In this document: piece after piece, positions 1-8,205 of the stretch | Layout of the letters: each line of letters begins with the position of its first letter | Numbering within the stretch: position 1 is the stretch's first letter | Origin: Paracoccaceae bacterium | Lineage (GTDB): Bacteria > Pseudomonadota > Alphaproteobacteria > Rhodobacterales > Rhodobacteraceae | Reading direction: 5' to 3' | Length of the DNA stretch: 10,780 nt | NCBI GenBank assembly: GCA_002400675.1 | Contig: NVQY01000168.1 | Span: forward strand, 1 to 10,780 | Position numbers and translations under genes: made by a program | The notes under the pieces: generated by a model | The model's database searches: none | The model's input: the letters and a program-made list of their open reading frames with translations, nothing else | Told to the model about the DNA's origin: nothing

Positions 1-758
1 GGAGTTTGAAATAAAGGGCCAATATCTACATCAAAACCTAAATCCGCATATCCAGTGGCAACTACTTTGGCGCCACGGTCATGTCCGTCTTGCCCTAATT
101 TAGCAATCATGATTCGAGGTCGTCTACCTTCAGCATCCGCAAACGTATTTGCCAATGCACCAGCTTTTTTAAATAATGGATCTTCTTTTATTTCTTTACT
201 ATACACGCCAGATATGGTTTTATGGACTGCTTTATGTCTTCCGAAAATAGTTTCTAAGGCATCAGATATTTCACCTAAAGTAGCTCTTTCTCGAGCTGCT
301 TTGATAGCCAAATCTAATAAATTTCCTTCACCTGATTTTGCAGCGTTCGTCAAATCTATTAAAACCTGTTCCACTTTGTCGTTATTTCTTTCAGCTTTTA
401 TACGTTGCAAACGATTGATTTGCGACTGACGAACCGCCTCATTGTCAACCTCTAAAATTTGCAATGGATCCTCTTTCTTTAGTTTGTATTTATTGACACC
501 AACAATCACATCCTGGTTGCTATCAATCTTAGCCTGTTTTTTAGCAGCAGCCTCTTCAATACGCATTTTAGGAATCCCTTTCTCAATAGCTTTTGTCATT
601 CCACCAAGCTCTTTAACCTCTTGTATCAATGCCCATGCTTTATTTGCTATGTCTTCTGTCAATTGTTCAACATGATGACTTCCAGCCCAAGGATCAACTG
701 TTTTTGTAATAAAGGTTTCTTCTTGTAAATATATTTGCGTGTTTCTGGCGATGCGGGC
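1..758 (-). CDS. scpA: Methylmalonyl-CoA mutase, internal fragment (open at both ends)
   Basis: Reading the minus strand from 758 down to 1 gives one uninterrupted frame of about 252 codons with no start and no stop. Methylmalonyl-CoA mutase interconverts (R)-methylmalonyl-CoA and succinyl-CoA using adenosylcobalamin. Visible family landmarks in order are ARIARNTQ at the upstream end, VDPWAGSHHVE, IEKGIPKMRIEE, VIVGVNKY and FGRHKAV. The start of the cobalamin-binding domain follows, with GRRPRIMIAK and the B12 ligand motif DGHDRG (the DxHxxG signature, His binding cobalt), then VDIGPLFQTP at the window edge. The family is about 700 residues long, so roughly a third is present. The DNA is AT-rich with codons such as AAA, TTA and AGA, unlike everything after 760, which suggests a Bacteroidetes/Flavobacteriia source (inference). 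The 3' side continues beyond position 1. The 5' side is cut off at the junction near 747-758, where the neighbouring RTX gene begins. Confidence 0.93.
741..758. other. Chimeric junction between AT-rich and GC-rich DNA
   Basis: Left of this point the DNA is AT-rich and encodes mutase on the minus strand. Right of it the DNA is GC-rich and encodes RTX repeats on the plus strand. Both genes are cut mid-domain. Bases 747-758 read on the plus strand as Gly-Asp-Ala-Gly (an RTX repeat) and on the minus strand as Ala-Arg-Ile-Ala, which matches the mutase consensus before Arg-Asn-Thr-Gln. The break is therefore hidden in about 12 bases that suit both genes. This is typical of a false overlap in assembly or a microhomology-driven chimera. 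No integrase, IS end or tRNA is present to suggest natural insertion. Confidence 0.85.
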
Positions 759-1238
759 AATGATGCGATGGATGGTGGTACAGGCCACGACACGCTGTTC
801 GGCGGCTCCGGCAATGATGCGCTCTATGGCTCTGCCGGACATGACACGCTGGTAGGCGGCGCTGGGAATGACCGGTTGTATGGCGGCAACGGCATCGACA
901 TTCTGAAAGGCGGGACCGGCGACGATGATCTTTACGGGGATACCGGCAATGACCGGCTGTATGGCGGCCTTGGCGATGACGACCTGTTTGGCCACGCCTG
1001 GAACGACGGCGGCAACGCATCCAATGACCGGGCGTATTTTGACGGCAACCTCGCCGATTTCACCTTTGAAACCAAGACCTGGTACGACAGCAGACGCGGC
1101 GAAACGGTGACTCAGCTGATTGTCACCGACAGCGCCGATGGCGGGTTAGACGGGTTCTATGAAGGCAAAGACCGGTTGATGGATATCGACCAACTGGTGT
1201 TTGCCGATCAGTCCGTCGCCTTTGACGATCTGCTATAG
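747..1238 (+). CDS. RTX-type calcium-binding repeat protein, C-terminal fragment
   Basis: This is the last 163 residues of a protein whose N-terminus is missing at the chimeric junction; the first in-frame codon of GC-rich character is at 747. It opens with nine nonapeptide repeats of the GGxGxDxLx type, the hemolysin-type calcium-binding (RTX) fold. A non-repetitive tail of about 80 residues follows, containing FDGNLADFTFE, a VTDSADGG turn and a final IDQLVFADQSVAFDDLL-type segment. Such FADQ-type endings are common in alphaproteobacterial RTX proteins exported in one step by type I secretion. The catalytic or adhesive N-terminal part that would define its job is absent, so only a secreted Ca2+-binding role can be suggested. 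A TTG at 735 is in frame but lies on the AT-rich side, so I do not take it as a start. The gene converges on pcaQ. Confidence 0.85.
   Translation, partial: GDAGNDAMDGGTGHDTLFGGSGNDALYGSAGHDTLVGGAGNDRLYGGNGIDILKGGTGDDDLYGDTGNDRLYGGLGDDDLFGHAWNDGGNASNDRAYFDGNLADFTFETKTWYDSRRGETVTQLIVTDSADGGLDGFYEGKDRLMDIDQLVFADQSVAFDDLL
750..992 (+). repeat. Nine tandem RTX nonapeptide repeats (27-bp units)
   Basis: Nine consecutive 27-base units encode variants of x-x-G-N/H/D-D-x-L-Y/F-G. In order they run DAGNDAMDG, GTGHDTLFG, GSGNDALYG, SAGHDTLVG, GAGNDRLYG, GNGIDILKG, GTGDDDLYG, DTGNDRLYG and GLGDDDLFG. Each pair of turns is expected to coordinate Ca2+ in a parallel beta-roll. The array is probably longer in the intact gene, because the junction cuts its upstream side. 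Confidence 0.9.
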
Positions 1239-1267
1239 CTCTTGTGCAGGGAGCGACGGCAGATCAG

Positions 1268-1298
1268 GTCGCGAAGGGGCCGGGGGCACCTTCGCGGC
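1268..1298. terminator. Hairpin between convergent RTX and pcaQ genes
   Basis: Perfect 8-base arms CGCGAAGG (1270-1277) and CCTTCGCG (1289-1296) flank an 11-base loop. The stem can be extended by one G-U and one G-C pair to 1268 and 1298. It sits in the 66-base gap between two convergent stop codons, where a bidirectional terminator would be expected. No T-run follows on either side, so a classical Rho-independent terminator is not demonstrated. Confidence 0.45.
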
Positions 1299-1304
1299 CG
1301 TCAT

Positions 1305-2222
1305 TCATAGCAACTCCATCCGGGCAATCACATTGCCCAGCGCGATCTGAAACACCTGATCCAGTGGCGCCGGCGCAGTATCGGGGCGGCGCATCAGGCC
1401 GACCGGCCCGCGCGTCGCACTGGTATCAAACGGCAGCGGGACCAGATGGCCATCGGCAATCTCGTTGGCAACGACCCCGGCGGAAATGATCCAGATCGCA
1501 TCGGATTTGCGGGTGTAAACCCGGCCAAACGCGCCGGAAACGGTTTCCAGCCGGTTGGGAATGTCACCGACACCGTGGGCAATCAAAAACCTCTCGACCG
1601 CCGGGCGAATGGCCGACCCTTGCGGCGGATAGATCACCTGCCAGTCGCTGATCCGCCTGAGGTCAGGATCATCCAGCAACGGATGCCCGGCGCGGACGAT
1701 AAATTCCACCTTTTCCTCATAAAGCAACGTGAACGACACCCCCATCATGGTCTCTGGCTGGCCCATGCGGCCAATCACCAGATCCAGCGCGCCGACCCTA
1801 AGGCGATCCATCAAAAACCCGTGCGGCCCGTCCATGATCCGCAGTTCCATCGCCGGTGCCAGCAACCCAAGCTCAACCGCAACCGCCGGCATCAAACGCG
1901 CCGCCACCGAGGGCAACGCGCCGACCGCCAGCCGGGTCTTGCCGGACGCGCCCACCTGTTCGATCCCGGTCAGCCCCTGTTGCAAGGACGCCAGCGACAT
2001 CTGTGCAAAATGCAGGAAAACCTCGCCCTGTTTGGTCAGCGTCACACCCGCCCGGTTGCGGATCAACAAGGTGGTGTCGACGATTTCCTCCAACTCTTTG
2101 AGGGTCTTGGAAATCGCCGGCTGGGTCAGAAACAGCTTTTGCGCCGCCCGTTTCAGGCTTTGTTCCGTGCAGATTTCAACAAAGCACTGGATATGGCGAA
2201 ATTTGATGCGGCGGTCGATCAT
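1305..2222 (-). CDS. pcaQ: LysR-type regulator of protocatechuate catabolism, PcaQ-like
   Basis: The protein is 305 residues, the usual LysR-family length. An N-terminal winged helix-turn-helix covers about residues 6-65: the start MIDRRIKFRHIQCFVEI is characteristic of PcaQ, and the recognition-helix region reads LTQPAISKTLKELEE. A linker and a periplasmic-binding-protein-like effector domain follow from about residue 92. In Agrobacterium and Sinorhizobium, PcaQ activates the pcaDCHGB operon in response to 3-carboxymuconate or carboxymuconolactone. Here it is divergent from pobA-pcaCHG with 89 bases between start codons, the classic layout for a LysR activator of its neighbour. I chose the ATG at 2222 because the family motif begins at residue 1; only a weak CAGG ribosome site precedes it. 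The N-terminal match and the context together make PcaQ much more likely than another LysR protein. Confidence 0.87.
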   Translation of the reverse strand: MIDRRIKFRHIQCFVEICTEQSLKRAAQKLFLTQPAISKTLKELEEIVDTTLLIRNRAGVTLTKQGEVFLHFAQMSLASLQQGLTGIEQVGASGKTRLAVGALPSVAARLMPAVAVELGLLAPAMELRIMDGPHGFLMDRLRVGALDLVIGRMGQPETMMGVSFTLLYEEKVEFIVRAGHPLLDDPDLRRISDWQVIYPPQGSAIRPAVERFLIAHGVGDIPNRLETVSGAFGRVYTRKSDAIWIISAGVVANEIADGHLVPLPFDTSATRGPVGLMRRPDTAPAPLDQVFQIALGNVIARMELL

Positions 2223-2239
2223 TACTTGCCTGTCTTTAT

Positions 2240-2259
2240 AACTAAATAGCGATTTAATT
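2240..2259. promoter_or_regulatory. Dyad in the pcaQ-pobA divergent region, candidate PcaQ operator
   Basis: The arms AACTAAAT (2240-2247) and ATTTAATT (2252-2259) are inverted repeats with one mismatch around a 4-base spacer, AGCG. The PcaQ site described in Sinorhizobium has a six-base half-site, four-base spacer, six-base half-site form (ATAACC-N4-GGTTAA). The spacing and AT-rich half-sites here resemble it, but the bases differ. The dyad lies just upstream of the candidate pobA promoter, where an activator would bind, and close to the pcaQ start, where it could also autoregulate. This is a positional and symmetry argument only. Confidence 0.4.
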
Positions 2260-2262
2260 CAT

Positions 2263-2291
2263 TTTACATGCCCAAACGCCCAGTTCAATAT
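2263..2291 (+). promoter_or_regulatory. Possible sigma-70-type promoter of pobA
   Basis: TTTACA at 2263-2268 matches the -35 consensus at five of six positions. CAATAT at 2286-2291, 17 bases further on, is a poor -10 match at three of six. A weak -10 would fit an activator-dependent promoter, with the dyad at 2240-2259 placed immediately upstream. No transcript start can be seen from sequence. Confidence 0.25.
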
Positions 2292-2293
2292 AG

Positions 2294-3481
<1,188 letters not shown>

Positions 3482-3488
3482 GGCGTTT

Positions 3489-3493
3489 GGAGG
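3489..3493 (+). promoter_or_regulatory. Ribosome binding site deciding the pcaC start
   Basis: GGAGG lies 4 bases before the ATG at 3498. An upstream in-frame ATG at 3462 lies inside pobA and lacks such a site. The family N-terminus also begins near MTDRFDKGM, so 3498 is preferred. Confidence 0.7.
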
Positions 3494-3497
3494 ACAT

Positions 3498-3890
3498 ATG
3501 ACGGATCGTTTCGACAAAGGCATGCAGGTGCGCCGCCATGTGCTGGGCGACGCCCATGTGGACCGGGCCGAGGCGGCCAAAACCACATTCGACGAGCCGT
3601 TTCAGACGCTGATCACCGAGGTTGCGTGGGGTAATGTCTGGGCCAGCGACGGTATTTCCGATCGCGAACGTTCAATGCTGACGCTGGCACTGTTGGCGGC
3701 TTTGGGCAATTTCGACGAGATTCCCATGCATATCCGCGCCACCGCCCGCACCGGGGCCAGTAAACAGGACGTACTGGAGGCGTTTCAGCACGTGGCGATC
3801 TATGCCGGGGTGCCACGTGCCAATCAGGCCTTAAGGCTGGCCCGCGAAACCTTTGCGGAAATGGAAAAATCCGGCAACACTAGCGAATAA
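3498..3890 (+). CDS. pcaC: 4-carboxymuconolactone decarboxylase
   Basis: PcaC converts 4-carboxymuconolactone to 3-oxoadipate enol-lactone with loss of CO2, one of the steps after ring cleavage of protocatechuate. The predicted product is 130 residues, typical of the small all-helical stand-alone enzyme. The carboxymuconolactone decarboxylase (AhpD-like) core is clear: VAWGNVWASDGISDRERSM at about 41-59, ALLAALG, the MHIRATARTGAS segment, and EAFQHVAIYAGVPRANQAL near the C-terminus. It starts 16 bases after the pobA stop and is followed 30 bases later by pcaH, so it is co-transcribed. PcaD, which is fused to PcaC in some bacteria, is not present here, and neither is PcaB, which makes the PcaC substrate. 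Confidence 0.95.
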   Translation: MTDRFDKGMQVRRHVLGDAHVDRAEAAKTTFDEPFQTLITEVAWGNVWASDGISDRERSMLTLALLAALGNFDEIPMHIRATARTGASKQDVLEAFQHVAIYAGVPRANQALRLARETFAEMEKSGNTSE

Positions 3891-3920
3891 CGCGCGACGT
3901 CCCAAGCAAGGAGACACCCC

Positions 3921-4649
3921 ATGCCGCTAAAAGGCGAATTCTATCAACGCGACCGGACGTGGCAACCACCTGCCCTGTCGCGTGATTACAAGACTTCCGT
4001 GTCCCGATCCCCGCAGTATTCGTTGATTTCGCTTGAGAATTCCGCGAGCGAGATCACCGGCCCGGTGTTTGGCCATGACGATATTGACCCCATCGACAAT
4101 GACCTGCTGCTTAACTTTGCCCAAGAGGGTCAGGCTCCGATTGGCGAACGCATCATCGTGCACGGGCGGGTTTTGGACGAAAATTCCCGCCCCGTGCCCA
4201 ATACGCTGGTCGAAATCTGGCAGGCCAACGCGGGCGGGCGGTATCGGCACAAGAAAGACACCTATCTTGCGCCGATTGATCCCAATTTTGGCGGTTGCGG
4301 GCGCACCCTGACCGACGCGGATGGCTATTATTATTTCCGCACGGTCAAACCGGGGGCCTATCCGTGGCGCAACTGGGTCAACAACTGGCGGCCCGCGCAT
4401 ATCCATATATCGGTGTTCGGGTCCGGGTTTGCCCAGCGCCTGATCACCCAGCTATATTTCGAGGGCGACCCGTTGATCGCCCAGTGTCCCATCGTCAACA
4501 CCGTCCCGGACAAGGCCGCGATTGGCCAATTGATCGCAGCACTGGACCTGAACGCGAGCATCCCGCTGGACACGATTGCCTATAAATTCGACATCGTACT
4601 GCGCGGGCGACGCTCGACCCTGTTTGAAAACCGGCTGGAGGGGAACTGA
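3921..4649 (+). CDS. pcaH: Protocatechuate 3,4-dioxygenase beta chain
   Basis: This is the catalytic subunit of the intradiol dioxygenase that cleaves protocatechuate with O2 to 3-carboxy-cis,cis-muconate; it contains non-heme Fe(III). The 242-residue protein keeps the four iron ligands known from the Pseudomonas beta chain at the same positions: Tyr108 in GGRYRH, Tyr147 in GAYPWRNW, and His160 and His162 in RPAHIHIS. The N-terminal beta-chain extension (YKTSVSRSP, then LLLNFAQEG and the [14 protein letters not shown] strand) is intact. AAGGAG at 3908-3913, 7 bases before the ATG, supports the start. The stop codon overlaps the pcaG start by one base (TGATG), which suggests translational coupling and equal production of the two chains. 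Confidence 0.97.
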   Translation: MPLKGEFYQRDRTWQPPALSRDYKTSVSRSPQYSLISLENSASEITGPVFGHDDIDPIDNDLLLNFAQEGQAPIGERIIVHGRVLDENSRPVPNTLVEIWQANAGGRYRHKKDTYLAPIDPNFGGCGRTLTDADGYYYFRTVKPGAYPWRNWVNNWRPAHIHISVFGSGFAQRLITQLYFEGDPLIAQCPIVNTVPDKAAIGQLIAALDLNASIPLDTIAYKFDIVLRGRRSTLFENRLEGN

Positions 4650-5269
4650 TGGTACAGGACTTGAATTATCTCAAGGAAACCCCGTCGCAGACCGCCGGCC
4701 CATATGTGCATATCGGCCTTGCGCCCGGGGCCGCAGGGTTCGACATCTACCAACAGGAACTGGGCTGGGACATTGCCGGGCCAAACGCCGCTGGCGAGCG
4801 CATTCGCGTTGAAGGTCTGGTGATGGATGGCATCGGCAGCCCGGTCAAGGATGTGCTGTTAGAGGCATGGCAGGCCAATGCCGCCGGGGTTTACGCGCAT
4901 CCCGAACATGAAGGCGAGGTCGAAGAGGGCTTTCGCGGCTGGGGTCGGGTGATCACCGATTTCGACAGCGGCGAGTGGGGCTTTGATACGGTCAAACCGG
5001 GGCCGGTGATGGGGCGAAACGGCCAGATGATGGCCCCGCATATCAACCTGTGGATCGTCGCGCGCGGCATCAACATCGGGTTGAATACGCGGCTGTATTT
5101 CTCTGACGAAGGCACCGCCAACGCCGCCGATCCGGTGATCAACCTGATCGAATGGGAAAAGCGCCGGCAAACCCTGATCGCCCAGCGATCCGAACGGAAT
5201 GGCAAGGTGGTTTACCGCTTTGACATCACTCTGCAAGGCGAGGGTGAAACGGTGTTCTTCGACATCTAA
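4649..5269 (+). CDS. pcaG: Protocatechuate 3,4-dioxygenase alpha chain
   Basis: This is the non-catalytic partner of PcaH in the (alpha-beta-Fe) assembly; it helps shape the active site. It has 206 residues, close to the roughly 200 of the Pseudomonas alpha chain. Family landmarks are the start LKETPSQTAGPYVHIGL, the shared intradiol strand GERIRVEGLVMDGIGSPV, LLEAWQANAAGVYAHP at about 69-84, and NGQMMAPHINLWIVARGI. Here the metal-binding Tyr/His set of the beta chain is not fully kept, as expected for alpha. GGAGG at 4637-4641 lies 7 bases before the ATG, which overlaps the pcaH stop by one base. The gene ends the plus-strand operon, 27 bases from a convergent operon, so a following pcaB is excluded. 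Confidence 0.96.
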   Translation: MVQDLNYLKETPSQTAGPYVHIGLAPGAAGFDIYQQELGWDIAGPNAAGERIRVEGLVMDGIGSPVKDVLLEAWQANAAGVYAHPEHEGEVEEGFRGWGRVITDFDSGEWGFDTVKPGPVMGRNGQMMAPHINLWIVARGINIGLNTRLYFSDEGTANAADPVINLIEWEKRRQTLIAQRSERNGKVVYRFDITLQGEGETVFFDI

Positions 5270-5303
5270 GTCGCTGTCGTATCAATCCCTTACGGGTTAG
5301 ATG
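5263..5303. repeat. Inverted repeat spanning two convergent stop codons
   Basis: CATCTAA at 5263-5269 (end of pcaG) and TTAGATG at 5297-5303 (end of the racemase-like gene read on plus) are perfect 7-base complements around a 27-base spacer. Both arms are coding ends of the form Ile-stop, so the match may be coincidence. If it forms, it could stop transcription from either side. The loop is long, the stem is AT-rich and there is no T-run, so this is weak. Confidence 0.2.
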
Positions 5304-6388
5304 CTGGCCAGTTCCGCCAGTATTTCCTGCCGGTGCTGGTCACGTTTTGGCCGCGCGGCGGGGACCCACGCCGCTTGCCCTGAAAACCGTGGCGCGGGGG
5401 CGGCTTGCAACACGCCGTCCGTATCGCTCCAGGTGTTGCGCGCGAGGTTCTGGGGATGCGCACGCGCCTGTTCCGGGGAAAGGACCGGGGCGACGCAGGC
5501 GTCAGTGCCAAGGAAGAGCGCCGTCCATTGATCGCGGGTTTTGCCGGCAAAAATCCCGGTCAGACGGTCGCCCAGATTGGGCCACAGGGATTGGTCGAAC
5601 TGGTCGGCAAAACCGGGGTCATCGCCAAGCCCCAGCAGGTCAAGAAAGATTGCGTAGAACTTAGGCTCAAGGCATTGCACCGCCATGAACCCGCCATCAG
5701 AGGTGCGGTAACTGCGGCACCAATGCGGCCCGTCCAGCATACTGGTCCCGCGTTCATCGCCGAACATTCCGGCCTGCCGCATGGTCAGGATCAGGTTCAT
5801 CATATGCGCCGACCCGTCATAGATCGCCGCGTCTACCACCGTGCCAAGGCCAGCCCCGGTCCCTGTGCCGCGCGCCTTGAGTATCCCGGCCAACATGCCC
5901 ACCGCCAGATAAAGCGCCCCGCCGCCAATATCGCCCACCAAGGTCGGTGGAGTAAGGGGAACCGCCCCCGGTTCAGAGGCGTACCAAAGCGCGCCCGACA
6001 TGGCGATATAGTTCAGGTCATGCCCCGCCGCGCGGCTAAGCGGGCCATCCTGTCCCCAGCCGGTCATCCGTCCAAACACCAGCGCCGGATTCAGCGCGTG
6101 GCAGTCATCCGGGCCAATGCCCAACCGCTCCATCACGCCGGGGCGGAAGCCTTCGATCAGGCCATCGGCGCGGGTCACAAGCTGGCGGAAAATGGCGATG
6201 TCGCCCGCATCCTTGAGGTCCAGCGCGATAGACCGCTTGCCCCGGTCGATCAGTGCCCGATCGGCCAGCCCTTTGCCGCCCTTGCGATGCACCACGATCA
6301 CATCGGCCCCAAGATCGGCCAGCAACATGGACGCAAACGGTCCCGGCCCTAACCCTTCGACTTCGACAATGCGAATACCTCTTAGCAT
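5297..6388 (-). CDS. Alpha-methylacyl-CoA racemase-like protein (CaiB/BaiF family III CoA-transferase fold)
   Basis: The protein is 363 residues and has the N-terminal family III signature GLGPGPFASMLLADLGADV. The subtype can be argued from catalytic residues. The Mycobacterium tuberculosis racemase uses His126, Asp156 and Glu241, and counterparts appear here as His123 in AAGHDLNYIAMSG, Asp153 in VGDIGGGALYLAVG and Glu241 in CLEPKFY. It therefore probably epimerises the alpha carbon of a 2-methyl-branched acyl-CoA rather than transferring CoA, whatever generic label it may carry. Its ATG lies 3 bases after the pxpA stop, and it is the last gene of the minus-strand operon. Its presence implies that the operon's pathway reaches a chiral 2-methylacyl-CoA intermediate, which is inference. 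An intact family III CoA-transferase remains possible. Confidence 0.85.
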   Translation of the reverse strand: MLRGIRIVEVEGLGPGPFASMLLADLGADVIVVHRKGGKGLADRALIDRGKRSIALDLKDAGDIAIFRQLVTRADGLIEGFRPGVMERLGIGPDDCHALNPALVFGRMTGWGQDGPLSRAAGHDLNYIAMSGALWYASEPGAVPLTPPTLVGDIGGGALYLAVGMLAGILKARGTGTGAGLGTVVDAAIYDGSAHMMNLILTMRQAGMFGDERGTSMLDGPHWCRSYRTSDGGFMAVQCLEPKFYAIFLDLLGLGDDPGFADQFDQSLWPNLGDRLTGIFAGKTRDQWTALFLGTDACVAPVLSPEQARAHPQNLARNTWSDTDGVLQAAPAPRFSGQAAWVPAARPKRDQHRQEILAELASI

Positions 6389-6391
6389 CGC

Positions 6392-7162
6392 TTACCGCCG
6401 CCCCTGAAACTGCGCCAGTTCCACCCCGCCCGACAACAGTTTTGCCTTGACCGCGTCGGCGATCAGAACCGCCGTTGGCGTGTCGCCATGCAGGCAAATG
6501 GTGTCGATAGAGGCAGGAATACGCTTGCCGCTGGTGGTGATGATCGCGCCTTCGCTGACCATCGCCAGAATGCGCGCGCCGGCCTCTTGGGGGTCATGGA
6601 TCACCGCGCCGGGCTGGCTGCGATCCACCAGTGTACCGTTGTCATTATAGGCGCGGTCGGCAAAGATTTCGCCGGCCCAGTTGCAGCCCAGATCGCGCAC
6701 CACCTGTTCCTGCGCGGTGGTGGCCTGCACCATGATGATGATGTCCGGGTCCACCGACAGCGCCGCCTCGTAACAATCGCGCGCCATATCGCCATCTTCG
6801 GCCGACATGTTGGACAAGGCCCCGTGCAGCTTGAGGTGACGCACCTTGCCGCCCAGCCCCTGCGCCATGCCAATCGCCGCGCCCATCTGATAGCGGATCA
6901 TGTTTTGCAGCCGCTCCTTGGGCAGGGTCATCCGACGGCGGCCAAAATCCTGTAGGTCGGCGAAACCGGGATGCGCGCCGATGCCCACATTGCCGGCAAT
7001 CGCCGCGCGCATGGTGGTGGCCATCACATCCGGGTCGCCGGCGTGGAAACCACAGGCGATATTGGCCGAGGTGACAATTTCCAGCACCGCCGCGTCGTCG
7101 CCCATTTTCCACGGGCCATAGCTTTCGCCCATATCAGCGTTCAGATCAACTGTGCGGCTCAT
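6392..7162 (-). CDS. pxpA: 5-oxoprolinase subunit A (LamB/YcsF family)
   Basis: PxpA is part of the three-subunit bacterial 5-oxoprolinase, which opens 5-oxo-L-proline (pyroglutamate) to glutamate with ATP hydrolysis. The 256 residues match the family length. Motifs seen are VDLNADMGESYG at 5-16, ANIACGFHAGDP at 33-44, GAHPGFADLQDFGRR at 62-76, KLHGALSN at 111-118, EIFADRAYNDNGTLVDRS at 165-182, and CLHGDTP at 223-229. These are the conserved acidic and histidine clusters of the family. The usual HGALYN is HGALSN here. The ATG overlaps the pxpC stop by 4 bases (ATGA), with AAGGATG shortly upstream. The order pxpB-pxpC-pxpA is the same as in E. coli. The unusual operon partners leave room for a different lactam substrate. 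Confidence 0.94.
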   Translation of the reverse strand: MSRTVDLNADMGESYGPWKMGDDAAVLEIVTSANIACGFHAGDPDVMATTMRAAIAGNVGIGAHPGFADLQDFGRRRMTLPKERLQNMIRYQMGAAIGMAQGLGGKVRHLKLHGALSNMSAEDGDMARDCYEAALSVDPDIIIMVQATTAQEQVVRDLGCNWAGEIFADRAYNDNGTLVDRSQPGAVIHDPQEAGARILAMVSEGAIITTSGKRIPASIDTICLHGDTPTAVLIADAVKAKLLSGGVELAQFQGRR

Positions 7163-8205
7163 GATACTTCATCCTTATCCAAATGTTCGTTTCTGTGGTC
7201 ATCCCAATGGGCTGAAATGGCCCCGCTAACCAGTTGATATGACAACAGGTCGCCAATGTCTGCAACATCCCGAATCAACGGGCGGCAGGCCCCTCGCAGG
7301 CCTTTAAGTGCGGTCTCATACGTCCGTTCCGCCGCCAGTGCCTTTTCCAGCGTGACAAATTCAAACCGGATCGGCGCGCCTGCCGGGGCTTGCGCCACAA
7401 TCGGCAGATCACAAGGGATCACCGTGGCGATCCTTGGGTATCCGCCGGTGGTCTGACATTCCGGCAACAGCACAAACGGCAACCCGTCGCCGGTCATCTG
7501 GATATCACCCGGCACGATCATTTCCGACAGGATGTTCAACTGCCCCGCCGCCGTAAAGCCCGCCCCGTCCGAAAGCATTTCCACCCCCATCCGGTTGGCG
7601 CGTGGCCCGCGTTTGAACCCGGTCGCCACAAACCTATCCAGCACATCGCGGGCGAACAACTCGGTCTGCACTGACGGCACAACCCGCACGGTGCCGCCGC
7701 GAAACCTGTCCGCAACGTCCAGCACCAGCCCAGCCGGGCCGCCCGCGCCCTTGCCACACATCAGACGATCCCCGGCCTGAACCATACCGCCAATCCCAGC
7801 CAAAAGATGCGTCGAGCGCGCGCCAAGGAACACCTCGGCCTCGATCCCGCCGCCCAGATGCAGATAGCCGTAAACCCCGGCCTTGGCGGCCCCGATGCTT
7901 AGACGTTGACCTGTTTGCAGCAGATGGCTGGCGTTCCACGCCACGCCCGCGCCATCAATGCTGGCCACCATCGGCGCGCCGGTCAGGGCGATGCGCAGAT
8001 CACCCGTGGCCTCAAACTCGCCCCCGGTTCCGGCCATTTCCAGTGCGGCCAGCCCTGCGTCCTGTCCCAGCAACGCGGCCCCTTCGGCCAGCGCCTGTCG
8101 ATCCGCCCCACCTCCGCACGAAAGCCCCTGTTTGAGGTAGCCGGGCCGCCCCTTGTCCTGAAGCGTGGCCACCGGGCCGATGCGATGCACGACCAATCCG
8201 CTCAT
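7159..8205 (-). CDS. pxpC: 5-oxoprolinase subunit C (biotin-dependent-carboxylase-like, AHS2 family)
   Basis: The 348-residue protein carries the allophanate-hydrolase subunit 2-like fold. Landmarks are LQDKGRPGY at 15-23 (usually VQDxGRPGY), ALEM, YGYLHLGGGI at 112-121, ANRMGVEM at 203-210 (usually SNRMG) and ECQTTGGYPRIATVI at 249-263. It pairs with PxpB, and the two together are thought to act with PxpA in ATP-dependent pyroglutamate opening. The start overlaps the pxpB stop by 4 bases (ATGA), and GAGGTG lies about 8 bases upstream, which supports this ATG. The usual early PRSGAMDR motif is altered to SCGGGADRQ. The last 20 residues are polar, rich in His, Asp and Glu, and look like a loose tail. 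The gene overlaps pxpA by 4 bases. Confidence 0.93.
   Translation of the reverse strand: MSGLVVHRIGPVATLQDKGRPGYLKQGLSCGGGADRQALAEGAALLGQDAGLAALEMAGTGGEFEATGDLRIALTGAPMVASIDGAGVAWNASHLLQTGQRLSIGAAKAGVYGYLHLGGGIEAEVFLGARSTHLLAGIGGMVQAGDRLMCGKGAGGPAGLVLDVADRFRGGTVRVVPSVQTELFARDVLDRFVATGFKRGPRANRMGVEMLSDGAGFTAAGQLNILSEMIVPGDIQMTGDGLPFVLLPECQTTGGYPRIATVIPCDLPIVAQAPAGAPIRFEFVTLEKALAAERTYETALKGLRGACRPLIRDVADIGDLLSYQLVSGAISAHWDDHRNEHLDKDEVS

Noticed and set aside
55..675. Plus-strand open frames at 55-429 and 442-675 in the AT-rich part
   Set aside because: They are antisense shadows of the mutase frame, which reads as recognisable protein on the minus strand throughout. Their own translations match no family I know.
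1..760. Natural genomic island or horizontal transfer carrying the mutase
   Set aside because: No integrase, IS end, direct repeat or tRNA is visible, and both genes at the boundary are broken mid-domain. A chimera explains this with fewer assumptions.
750..992. 27-base tandem repeats considered as a CRISPR or satellite array
   Set aside because: The repeats stay in frame, vary at wobble positions and encode GGxGxDxLx units, so they are protein-coding RTX repeats.
694..1020. Minus-strand frame opposite the RTX repeats, rich in Arg and His
   Set aside because: Its low-complexity composition is the reverse reading of the 27-base RTX repeats, and it crosses the chimeric junction.
1446..2249. 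Long plus-strand frame of 267 codons opposite pcaQ
   Set aside because: High GC makes long antisense frames common. pcaQ on the other strand has a complete LysR domain structure, and this frame has none.
5405..6352. Long plus-strand frame of 315 codons opposite the racemase-like gene
   Set aside because: It has no family features, while the minus strand carries a full set of racemase catalytic residues.
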